Below, one piece after another: positions 14,033 to 24,574 of a stretch of 64,000 nt of DNA. Each line of letters opens with the position of its first letter. Positions within the stretch are counted from its first letter, which is position 1. The stretch is taken from contig LSYV01000051.1 of assembly GCA_001584585.1 (NCBI GenBank), positions 486,665 through 550,664 on the forward strand, in the 5' to 3' direction. The stretch is from Gonium pectorale (taxonomy: Eukaryota > Chlorophyta > Chlorophyceae > Chlamydomonadales > Volvocaceae). The notes beneath the pieces were generated by a model, which ran no database searches, was not told where the DNA came from, and saw only the letters and a list, made by a program, of their open reading frames with translations. The translations under genes were made by a program, and so were the position numbers.

Positions 14033-15851
14033 GCGGGAGGGACATGCAGCCCTCCCGTGATGAGAACCACCGAAACCCTGCCCTAACTACAGTGCACCAC
14101 GGCGGCCAAGACCAAACACCGACGGCACACACAAGAAGAGAAGGAACCCTGCACCTAAAGACCACAGAACAGGAAGGCAGAAAGACGAAAAGAAAGGAAA
14201 GGAGACGCTGACCACCAGGACAAGAGAGAAACAGACCGAAAGGACCCGTGCTTGCCTGCTAGCTGGGCGGGCCTGCAGGGCCAGATTGGCAGAAGTTTCC
14301 CTTGACCGTTCCTTCGTGCTTTAGATTCCACAAGCTGTAGAGCTTGGCCGAGTTAGGCGAACTTTCAGACTTTTGGTGTAGGTACGGCATGATGCGGCTC
14401 CACCACTGCCTTTACCTGGTGTGGCCCGCAATGCCACCCGCGGCGTCACGCCTCTTATTTTGGGCCCTTCGCAGCGCCACGCACAGAATCTGATTATTTA
14501 CAGCACTGTCTTCCCCCCGTCTCCACCGTGCGTCCACCGTTTGTCTCCTGAAGTCGCCTCGCTCGCACGCGCCGGCTGGGTACATGAAGCGATACAGGAG
14601 ACAAGTGCAAGGAATGCAATGAGGCATGCCACCACTCCAGTCGCTGCTACTTCGGTCCTGCTCCGCCCCGCCCGTAAGCCGTGGCCGCCCCCGCCCCCGC
14701 CGCCGCCCCGCCCGTGCCTGCAAGCACTTGTCCGGGGAGTGGGCGCTCTTGATGGTGGGCCTGTGAGGGGGCGGGGGAGGAGGCAAGGGCGGCTTGAGTG
14801 AGATGGCGCCACACCAGCGTTTTGCTTGACCGACCTGGAGACCGACCAAGCTGCCGTACTAACGTCCATGCTGACCAACCTTTGCCCGCGGGCGGGCCAA
14901 CCGTCGCAGTCGCAGTCCTTCTGATTACCGGTATGTTCCTCTGTGGTTTCAACCCAGCGTCGCCCTGCTGCCCTAGCCACATCTCCTAACCTCAACCCCT
15001 CACCTTCCGTTCACCGTCCTGGCCCCCAGGTTGTGGTGGCGGCTGCCGCTCGGGGCTACCTCGCGGCTCCGCGTCGGTCAGCTTGTGTCGGTGCCGGCCT
15101 TAGTGTGATGGCCTCGCGGCTCGGCTGTCGGTTGGTGCTTCTCTCACTTCCGTGAGTACGGCCTGAGCATCTACCGTAGCCGCGCACGTACCGAGCCCCT
15201 ACCGTCAGCCAGCATAACTGCCCTTGTCAGCTGCAGGTGGGTACACAGCGTAGATCTCCCCACAAGAAGGGTGCACCCAGCATCGAGGTGCTCGGCACAT
15301 TGCAGGCAATCCCGCCTGCGATTTCAAGACTCGACCACCAGCCAGCCACCAAGCGTTTGCCCATTCCGTGATGGCCACGCTGTGACCAGCTCCACCAGGA
15401 CCCACATCTCTGCCCCGCCACTTGTACGCGGACCTGGCCGGGCTCGTCCATTCTTCAGCATCTGCGGAAGCCCTGCTGCCTGAGAAACTCCGTCTGGACA
15501 CCCCCACACGCGCATACCGTAAACATGAGTCGCATAATGGCACCCCCTGTAGGGGTTGTTGCCCTCAAACATACGGTAGGAATGGCCGCCCCTTCAGCGC
15601 CGTGCATGCGCTGCACCGCGCGAGCATAACCCGACCGCCATTCGACCCCACCGTCAGCCCTATTCCCCGCCTTTAACGTGCGGGCATGCAAGGAAAAGAC
15701 CATAGATACGGCCCTGGGCCCATGCACCAACAGCCCGGCACCAGCCGCCGGCGCCGGTTCGGTTGTAATTCAATGCCGCATACGGCATACCATCAATCCT
15801 GCAGCCCCTCACGGTGCACTCGAACTCTAACTCTAACCGTAGTCGCGGTCC

Positions 15852-15856
15852 TTACA
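15852..15856 (-). terminator. Candidate TGTAA poly(A) signal of the EMB8-like gene
   Basis: TTACA on the plus strand reads TGTAA on the minus strand, about 135 bases beyond the stop. TGTAA is the usual poly(A) word in Chlamydomonas; its use here is inferred from position only. Confidence 0.4.
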
Positions 15857-15989
15857 AACTGACCATGCACGCAACGCTACCTCGCACACAGCACGCCAGC
15901 TCTCACATCGCACTCCTGCGGGAAGCTTCCGGTTCCCCTCTCCCCTTCGTTCTTCCACGCCGCTCCTGCTCCACGCCGCACGCTCATGC

Positions 15990-18900
15990 TCATGCGGGCA
16001 CGTTCGCCTCCACCGCCACGGACGCAGACGAGGCAGTGACGCTCACAAAGGGCGCCTCCGAGGCCTCAGAGGAAGGCGCCGTCGGCAGCTCCGAAAGCAC
16101 GCTGGTCAGCCACTCGAACATCACCTACGGAGATGTCACACCCGCCATCGATGAATGGAACCATGAAAACCGTGCAGTCACATGCGGGGTGCAGCGCGGG
16201 CTTCATACGAGATCACAAGGCCGGGCCATTCAGGGCGGGCTGGGTCAGGCCGTCAGCGAGGTCTGGAAAGCTGGCACTGTCGCAAAGGCAGGTGTTGCAG
16301 GCAACGCGCGCGAGTGGATTTGCGTCCAGTGACGGCCCCACCTTGTCCCAGCGGCACCCACCTTGTCGGTCCAGGGCGCGCCGAAGGGCGCCCCTGGCCC
16401 GGCCACCCAGCCGAGGTGGCCGCCCGTGAGCGTCGTCACGGTCGTGCAGTTGGGGTTCGCCGCCAGGGCCGTGAAGGGCGTTGCCTCCTTGGGCGCTATG
16501 GGGTCGTCCAGCGCCTGCGGCAGACACAGCGCAGTGCCGCACGGTCCGCACGGGGTTACGAGTGACGGGTTACGAGAGCCGAGTTCCGATCAGGGCCGAG
16601 CCTCTGCGATGTTTCGCGGCACGTATTGGTCCAGTCCGTAGGGTTATCGCTTGTGGGCAACAAATACAGAGAGGGGTTCGTTGCAACGCGAACGCAAGCG
16701 CTTGTGCTGCCGCCGAACCAACGGCTATCCGCACGGAAGCAGAGCCCCTCTCCTTGCTTCCTTGCATCAAACTCCCAATCCTACTGACTTATCACACAAC
16801 CCGACACCCCAAAGCCCTCGTCCCTTTGGACCAGCCCGCCGCCGTGCTGGCCAGCCCCGCCCCGCCCCGCCCCGCCCCCGCCCTCGCCCGGCCCTCGCCT
16901 GGATGCAGAGCGTGGGAATGGTGATGTGCGGCACCGACAGCGAGGAGCTGGAACCCTTATAGTACTCGTCCACAGACGGCCAGCCGAAGGAGTGGATGGT
17001 GATGGCGTCGTCAAATTCGCGGATGGTGTTGACGCGCGGCACGTCGTCGGGCCGGAAGGGCGGCGGCATACCGGTCCACAGCAGCGCGTGCTTGGCGAAG
17101 ATGCGTTGCAGCGCCCGGGCCAGGTTCAGGTCGTAGATGCGGCTGAAGCCGCGGGTCAGGCCCTGAGTGAGCACGGCGCAAAGGGCAGCCAGCTTCAGCC
17201 TCTCTCCCGACCGACCCGGTCCACCGCCGCAAGGAGTCAAGTTCCTCATCAAGACAATGATGGTCAACATCGCGCCGTGACGCGCACTTCTCCAGAAGCC
17301 ATAGTACAGCGTGCGGACGACCGCGCGGCGCAAAGTTGTGGTGGCGCCAAAGGGTGCGGCACTCCTCGGTGCCTGCAGCCCTTTCACGGTGTACTGCACC
17401 CTTTCACGGTGTACTGCACCGCAGCTCCACGTCCGGTGCCGTCGCGACGCACACGGGCGCTCGGCAAGGGCGGAGCTGTTGAAAAGCCAAGGTTCCGCAC
17501 CCCGTTCAGCAGCCAGGCCATGCCGTGCTGTGCTCATGGCTCATGGCCTAGCAGCCCGACACCGCATTTGCCAGCCCATCCGCGGCCTCGCCCCGCGCCT
17601 CCGTACCTCGTTGCTGACCACGAGGTTGAACGGGTTGCAGAGGGACACGGCGGCCCGCAGCGGCGTGGCGCTGCCCTCTTCCCCCAGGTAGCGCAGCAGG
17701 ATGTTGGCGCCCAGCGACCATCCGGCACCCAGCAGCGCACGAGAGCGCGGGTAGCGCGCCGCCACGTGCGCAATCACGGCGCTGCGTTGTTGGGGACAGG
17801 GCGGAGCGGATCCGAGCAGGTGCGCAGGAGTTCATGGGGCGGTCGGGGAGGGGATAAAGAAAGGGTCCAAATGATATGAATGACCCTCAATCGACAGAAG
17901 TCGGTGGAGAGCGCAGCCATGCGCAGAGCACAGGTGTCCGTATGTGTCAGTGCAAGCATCGCAGACCCGGCACTCACTGAACAGCACCTGTCTTTAGGGG
18001 AGAAGACCCGATTGGTCTTGAAAAGCAGCAGAGTTGGCACCCTGAACCCTATCCTGCTTAGCCCCTCCTCTCCAGCCCCTAGAACGTGGCCACTGCAAAC
18101 GCCTCACGCTGCATCACAAACACCGCCTTAACCCCACCTGCTCTCCTGCGGCACCCGCCCACTGCCAGCCCGTGCGTATGCGCCGACACACTGCCGACCT
18201 TGATAGCAAGCGGCCCCCGCAACCACCCTACCGCGTGTCGCCTGTGAAGGAGGCGCTGTAGAACTGCGGCGTGATGACGGGGCTGTCGGCGGTGCCGCGG
18301 CCGTTGAAGACCACGGCGCGGATGCCCGCCTGCCGCGCGGTGTGCACAGCGTGCAGCACGTAGCTGTCGCCGCTGCCGCCCGTCAGCCCGGGCAGTAGCA
18401 CCAGCACCGGAGCGTCATCGGACAGCTCCTGCACGCGGCATGGGAGGGAGAGTCGTAAACAAACGAGCTTGTGACGCGGGAGGGCGGCTAAGTTCACGGT
18501 TCCGGAGTGTGAGCACCGGCGGTGCCGCGCACATGCAGCATCGGGCAGCAGCTTGATGGCAGAGAGGCCCTGGTACTGACGCCATGGCGGGCGCCGCGCA
18601 TGCGCCGTGTACCATGCGCATGCCCGACCAGGGTCGGCACACCGCACCCACCTTGCCGTCCTCAACGTGCTCCCAGTCCAGCGCCACGCAGCCGCCATCC
18701 GCCGTCTTGAGGATCTCTCGCCGGTAGCGCAGCTGCGGCATGGTGCGCGTCTTGGCCGCGAAGATGGTCTCCACGTGCTGCAGCGGCCAGCCAGCATTGG
18801 GTGAGCCCAACAGAGCCCACCAGGGAGGCGCAAAGGTCAGACAGGCTGCCAAGGCCCAATAGCGGTCGCGCCCAAGCCTCGCCATCACAGCAAAGAACGA

Positions 18901-19948
18901 CCATAAACGCCGGCACATGATAAGGGCTCCCTGCTGGCGGAAGTGCTTGGGCCGCCGGCACGCAGCGTAGCACTACTGAACCGACATGGAAGCTAGGCGG
19001 GCACCTGCGGTGCCCCAGGTTTGCTGGGCGGTTACAACACCGCGCAGGAAGGCGATAGGGCAGCGCCGTTGCCCATGCACTGCTGTAGTCGCTGCACGAG
19101 CTCTATGGACACCATTGCGACGTGGTGTCAGCACCTCGCTCCGCCCACATGCTCTCACCGGGTTGGTCATGAAGGGGAGAGGCTCGTACGGCAGGTGCAG
19201 GCTGGGGCAGGCGCTCAGGACCCGCTTGTTGAACTGCGGGGTCAGTCATTATGGACGCGGCGGAGGCAGCGCACTTCGGCATCGTTAAGGCGGAATGCAG
19301 TTACCACGCGTGCACTGGTGCGGGAAACAATAAATAACTGACGGCAGCCGTAGCTGGGATGTCCTATGCGCCCTTGGACAACATATCAGCCTAGCATTGC
19401 CCGAGCATTGTTGACGGCGGGATCTGCCAGCTGGTACGCCTGACCAGCACCAGACTGACTCCTCGAACACCCCACTCCTTTGGATACTGTTTGCAAGCTC
19501 TGTCCCAGCCATTACTTGATATATTGTTTCTTATCCGCTGCCCTACCTCCGTGGGAGCGTACTGCAGTCCGGGCTTGGCCGTCTTGCGCCGGGCATCCCA
19601 CCACGCCACGGCGCTGAGCACACCCGCCCCCAGAGCCACCGTCGCTGCAAAGACCGTCGCCACGCTCTTCGCCAGCGCCACCGCTTGGAGCATTCCTGGT
19701 GAGAGTGCAGCGACGGCGGTCACCGCTGTTGCCCTGGTCCGTCCGCGGCGGCACCCAACCGACTGCTGGGTTCGTGGACCGCGAGCGCTGGACTGGCGCA
19801 GGCCGCTACTCCGCAATGTCGTCACAAGGGTCACAGGGCCTGCCGTCGCTGAGGGCCGCAGCGCGCTGGCGCGCGCGTTCGCCGATGGCTTGCGAGCAGG
19901 CGACTGGGCTACCGCTAATTTTCCAAAGCTCCGCGATACTTCCAACAT
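15990..19948 (-). CDS. EMB8/YheT-like alpha/beta hydrolase
   Basis: Eight exons: 19948-19547, 19233-19159, 18777-18652, 18428-18232, 17781-17607, 17162-16899, 16514-16362, 16124-15990; 1527 nt, 508 residues, all phases consistent. The first about 100 residues are Ser/Ala/Arg-rich with a hydrophobic stretch, like a plastid transit peptide plus an anchor; an in-frame Met at 20008 would add 20 residues. The conserved core starts at HVETIFAAKTR and continues through LVLLPGLTGGSGDSYV and the oxyanion/GRG region VVFNGRGTADSP. The nucleophile elbow is GAGWSLGANIL (Ser), the acid lies in ALDDPIAPKEA (Asp) and the base in LTGGHLGW (His), so the triad is intact. The family contains bacterial YheT and plant EMB8; substrates are mostly unknown, with lipid or ester hydrolysis likely. 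The gene is divergent from the DUF1350 gene. The intron after 16899 has a GC donor. Confidence 0.88.
17381..17420. repeat. 20-bp tandem duplication in an intron
   Basis: CTTTCACGGTGTACTGCACC occurs twice in succession inside the 17606-17163 intron of the hydrolase gene. A recent slippage or repair duplication with no visible coding effect. Confidence 0.9.
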
Positions 19949-20289
19949 ACTTGGGTGTAAGAACGCGAGCTGCACGGCTGAGCCTTGAGGGCTCAATCGG
20001 CAGAGCAAAAGAACCTGCTGGCCTACAAACTCGGCCTACGAACTAGCTCCCAGTTCCTATGCATCTATCTGCATATGCATAGTGCCTTGAGCACGGCATC
20101 AGAATCGCCACACCATACACAGGCTAACCGAACAACGGTCGCGCGCTCATTCCCTTGGCTAAAGGGCGCGCATGCGCTTCGCCAGTGCTCATACGTAAAA
20201 TCGTCACAATATTTACAATTCTTCTTTTTTGCATATTGAGGGTTCGAGGTCATAGCGAGGCTACGCTGTAGGACACGTCAAGTCGCAAG
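19949..20289. promoter_or_regulatory. Shared head-to-head promoter region of two hydrolase-like genes
   Basis: About 340 bp separates the two translation starts, so both promoters and both 5' untranslated regions must fit here or overlap. An AT-richer patch lies at 20205-20240. No specific element was identified. The left boundary moves to 20009 if the upstream Met of the minus-strand gene is used. Confidence 0.45.
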
Positions 20290-22629
20290 ATGCTCCCCAT
20301 GAGGCAGAGACACTGTCCATGGCCTCAGAAGCAGCATGTCCCCGTGGGTCACCGTGCCCGCCTGCGTGCCACCCGGTCGGTGGTTCGTGCCAACGCCGTG
20401 GCCGCAAAGGTCATGCAACTGGTGGGAGCGCCGCCATGCTTCCTGTCGCCATGCACAGCGCAGTGGCAGAAACATATATTGTGCGTAACCCCGCGCAGGA
20501 CACGGGGGCCAGGGCCGTGACGCCCCAGCTCCGCTCCAAGGGGCTGGTGCATTTCCTGGGGGGTGCGTTCGCTGGCGCAGCGCCGCAGGTGCGTTGGAGC
20601 GAACCGGTAGCGCGCAGACAGGAAAGGCTCGCGCAGGCTGCACATCTCGCCTGCGCTGGTTGTTCCCCTACAAGGCATGTTGGGCAGGATCCACGCTGCA
20701 AGATCCCCTGCATTCCTGTCATGGCTGCGCCTGCATCTTCAGGAACCTCCCTTCGCACCCGACGTACAGGTCGCCTATGGCCTCTTGCTGGACGTGGTGG
20801 CTGCCGCGGGCTACACCGCCATCGCCACCCCATACGCGGTCACCTTTCGACACGACGAGTGCGCCAGGGCGGTCCGCTCGCTGTTCTTGGCGTCCGTGGA
20901 GGAGCTGCGGAACCAGCCAAACGGCGAGGCGCTGGCGCCGGTCGGCGTGCCCACCTTCGGCGTCGGCCACAGCAACGGCGCGCTGCTGCACTTGCTGATT
21001 GGCAGCTACTTCCCAGGGGCCACGGACTCCAATATTTGCATTTCGTTCAACAACAAGTGGGTGGCTGTGGCGCAGACGAAGGCTTCTCTGTCTAGGCGCT
21101 TCACACCGCCGTTTTAAGCTGGCCATGCAACTTCCGAGATGACCTGCAAGCTGCGCGGTCTGTGCTTCGCTGCGTGGCCTGCGCGTCCCAGCGGCCGCCG
21201 GGTGACGGCCTTTCGCGCATCTGCCCCTTGCCACCCCTGCTGCTTCGCTCCCGCCCGCAGGCAGGTCAAAGACGCCATTCCGGTTCCGGGCCTGATGGAG
21301 AACCTGCCGGGGGCGGTGCAGGCGGCGCGCGCGGCCGCGCCCAACCTGCCCCTGCCCGACCTGTCCAGCCTGCCGCTGCCGATCCCGCTCCCCACCACGC
21401 TGCCCAGCGGGGGGCAGGTGCTCCAGGCGGTGGCCTCGCTGCTCCCGCGCGAGCTGGGGCTGGACCGGGCTGGGCAGCTGTCGGGCGCGGGGCTACTTCT
21501 CGACCAGATTCCCGCCGTGTTTGACGAGGTGAGTGCGTCACGGCACCGCCGGGCAGGCCCACACAAGGTTAGTGTAAGTTTTACTTCCGCTTCGGCGCCA
21601 GCTGCTGCCTGATACACGCAAAGCACGCGACCATAGTGTACGGGATGAGGGGGGTGTACGGAAAAGAGGGTGAGCGCAGATTCTGCTGGCCGGCTGTCTT
21701 TGCGAGGCCGACGGAACGGCGCATGCACCCGTGCAGCCAAGATGGGCACGTGCGCCTGGGTTGCGCACAGGGATACATACCCGCGTGTCCGCGTTCGCCG
21801 CGCTGGATCCTGGCAGCGGTGACGGCGCAAGGCCTGGCAAGGCGCGTGGCTTGAGTACATCCAGATGACGTGCCATGTCCCATACCAGTTCGGTGTGTCT
21901 GCCGCCCCCCCCCCCCCCACCACACAGGTGGGCGGCGGTGCCACCGACTTCTACCCGTCTCCCGCGGAGAGCCGCACGATCATCTCGCAGGACTATGGCG
22001 TGTCCCCCACGCTCATCGTCCGCTTCTCAGACGACTCCATCGACGAGTCGCAGGAGATCGTGCGCCTCCTGCAGCCCAAGCTGGGCACCGGTAAGGGCCA
22101 CGATACCGGCTGGGTGGGGAAGCTATTCGGAGGGGCTGACGCCGCACCAGGTGGGCGGGGATAAGAGGCTGAGCGCCGAGACTGGGGCTGCGCCATCGTG
22201 TGGGTTGCTGGGGCTGCGCCATCGTGTGGGCTGCTGGGGCTGCGCCATCGTGCCCCGGCGTCTCGGCAGGCTGAGAGGGGTTGAGGCACCTCATCTCAGG
22301 CTGTTGCTATGAGTCCAAGAGGACGCGATGCTTCCCGTTGGGCCTCAGGGAGTGAAGCGACTGTCCTGATGCATCCAGTGGCCGAAGGCGTGCGCCCAAT
22401 TTCTCCGCCTCATCCCCGCTCCGCTCCTGCCGCACCCGCAGGCGTGACGCTGCTGACGCTGCCGGGCAGCCACGTCACGCCCTGCGGCGGCGATGTGCCC
22501 TGGCCGACGGGACCCATCTTTGGGCCGGCCGACACGCTGGTTCAGGCGCTCAAGGAGCAGCAGACGCAGGACATCCAGCGCCTGGGCAAGCAGCTGGTAG
22601 GCTGGCTGGACTATGTCTCGACACGGTGA
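20290..22629 (+). CDS. DUF1350 family protein (alpha/beta-hydrolase-like), plastid-targeted
   Basis: Six exons: 20290-20409, 20499-20588, 20770-21056, 21261-21528, 21928-22090, 22442-22629; 1116 nt, 371 residues, phases consistent. The N-terminus has the ATRSVVRANAVAA pattern typical of algal transit peptides. The first intron (donor GTCATG) is the weakest call; reading through would use another frame upstream. Family signatures follow: LVHFLGGAFAGAAPQ, GYTAIATPYAVTF, then the Ser-containing elbow FGVGHSNGALLHLLIGSYFP and ISFNNK. The C-terminal half includes DYGVSPTLIVRFSDDSIDES and GSHVTPCGGDVPWP, where His could complete a triad. DUF1350 proteins occur across cyanobacteria and plastids with no settled biochemical role. 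The neighbour on the left, in opposite orientation, is also an alpha/beta hydrolase but from a different family. Confidence 0.87.
21905..21918 (+). repeat. C14 homopolymer in a splice acceptor tract
   Basis: Fourteen consecutive C form the polypyrimidine tract just before the CAG acceptor of the DUF1350 exon starting at 21928. Length is prone to sequencing error. Confidence 0.9.
22184..22252 (+). repeat. 26-bp tandem repeat, about 2.7 copies, intronic
   Basis: Units start at 22184, 22210 and 22236, each beginning GGGGCTGCGCCATCGTG, within the last intron of the DUF1350 gene. Confidence 0.9.
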
Positions 22630-23022
22630 CGGTGACGGGAAGGGACAGGAGGACACCTGAGCGGGCGTGCGGAGCGTGGTTTCGGCTGATGTTTCTTCGG
22701 CCCTCGCGGTGATCAGCCAGGGGTGGCGGTAATGCGAGGCTGGTGGTCCAGTTTGTCACAATCAAAGGTGGGGACTACGGATCGTCCGCATCGCGTAGAG
22801 CAAAGCCATGGCTACGGTTTTGCGGTTTCAGTTTCTGGCCGCTCGAAGCGACACACCTGACAGAGAAGTGTGTTCAATTGCATGGGCTGGATGTGAATGC
22901 TTTGCTGCCGCTCGTTTATCGGCTTTACCCCGGCGTTCCTGCCTTCCTCATGGGGCCTCGCAACCGTGGAATCCGCACATGTCGCCTAATCACTTTGGGC
23001 AACAAGTTCCTGCACCTTGCTA

Positions 23023-23027
23023 TGTAA
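23023..23027 (+). terminator. Candidate TGTAA poly(A) signal of the DUF1350 gene
   Basis: TGTAA about 395 bases after the stop, a normal 3' untranslated length for green algae. Positional inference. Confidence 0.4.
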
Positions 23028-24389
23028 GGAAGGCGGACAAGCTTACATGGCGAGGCATTGTTAGTATAAGGCAAACAAATAAGAATGATATGCAGACGAT
23101 CACCACTTATTCCATCGTCGGCCACCGATGTCAACCTGACGGCATAAGATACACTGCGGTACAGTTAGGCCTAATGACCTCGCACCCCCCTCCAGCCCCA
23201 GCTCCACCATTCCGTTCCTCTGCAACAAGCCTGGCCTTGACTGACAGGCCAGCAACTTGACCGTCCACCGGCCAGAGCATGCATCGGGCAGAGTCACTGC
23301 ACCAGGGGCGGCCGCGAAGGGCCACTGCGGGGCTGCAGCCGCACGGAAACAGCACATGCAATGGCAGGCGTGCCCGCGAAGCTAAAATCGGAACGCACCG
23401 AGGAGGTATGCCGCATTGCTAGTGACCGTGCACGAGAAAAGATTGCGAACAAAACCGCCGGAATGCAAACCTCGCCGATGTCCGCTCGCTGCGGCCTGGC
23501 AAGGCCTGCCGCACCTAACCCCAACAAGGTAATCACTCACGGCAATCGGCCGAATGCAGGTTTCTCTTTTTTCAACTCTTGGTTACCAGCGGGGCGGACG
23601 CCAAGAGCCAGGTGTAAGCAGCCCAGTCAGCGGCGGACACAGCGGGATGCGCCCTCTGTGCAAAGGCCATCGGGGTATAGATCACCAAACCCGACGCATA
23701 TGAGTTCGCTGCACCTTGGGCTCCTGGAACCATGCGCCCACAGGATCTGCCGACCACGAAGCGAAGGCAGCCTGCAGCGTCGGGATTTGCACGCGTCCCA
23801 CAGCTGGGAGCCTGCATCCACAATCTACACATAAGGCCTTCCGCCGCCGCAGTCAGCCTGCGCCATCCCCATCATCCCCAACACTCTAATATGCGCTATG
23901 TTGCAAGCAACGCCACGGGCCTCGCAAAGGAGGCCACCCCGTTCCCAGGGCTCTATAATACGCGGGCAGATCTTGCCCGGGGGCGAAAGGCCTCAGCTGG
24001 AATGCACAGCAGTGTTCGTGAACAGTGCACTCGCAGCATCTGTGCTGCTGCGCCTCCACATCCCCCTGGCGAACGGCATTCAAACCCGTCCGCATTCTTC
24101 CTAAAGCAAAGCAGCGAGGTCACAATCTGCTCGATGTTGATTAAAGAATAGGGCGGCGCGGGACCGGCCTGCCAACAAGGGAGGCATAGTGGCCGGCGCA
24201 CAGATACGCACAACGCAGCCGCACCCGAAACCGAACGCAACACCCTGCATGACACATCGCAAGGGCTCTCCGCAAGAATACAGCTCGCCGCACAGCGCCC
24301 CGCCGCAAGGACGGGCCGCACGTCGCCCTGCGCCTTGTAGGGTCCCCGCCGGCCCCCAAAGGGTGGGACCAAGGCGGGACTTCTAACGG

Positions 24390-24394
24390 TTACA
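24390..24394 (-). terminator. Candidate TGTAA poly(A) signal of the kinase
   Basis: TGTAA on the minus strand about 180 bases beyond the kinase stop. Positional inference. Confidence 0.4.
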
Positions 24395-24574
24395 CGATCA
24401 TGCGCGCAGTGACCTGCGCTGCTGAAGACAGGAGAGGCCGTCGGCCCCGCGCTTATATTAAGCTGTGATCTGCTTCATTAGCACGCATACGCGCAGAGCT
24501 GCCAGCAGGCAAGGTGACGTCCGGCAAGCCAGGTCCCGCACGAGCAGCACTGACTTCCAGGGCTCCTGCCGGGA

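Larger units (their letters stand above)
12772..15989. other. 3.2-kb stretch without a recognised gene
   Basis: Open frames here are short, mutually overlapping and match no family I know. The stretch holds the first N gap, a short dispersed repeat beside it, and the presumed 3' untranslated region of the hydrolase at its right end. It may also hold the missing 5' exons of the TmcB-like gene. Sequence at 13.5-13.75 kb is less GC-rich than the flanks. Confidence 0.5.
22630..24574. other. Convergent intergenic region, DUF1350 gene and kinase
   Basis: About 1.9 kb between two 3' ends. It contains candidate TGTAA poly(A) words for both genes (23023-23027 plus; 24390-24394 minus). No conserved coding stretch was found; the frames present are short and unrelated to known families. 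Confidence 0.5.
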
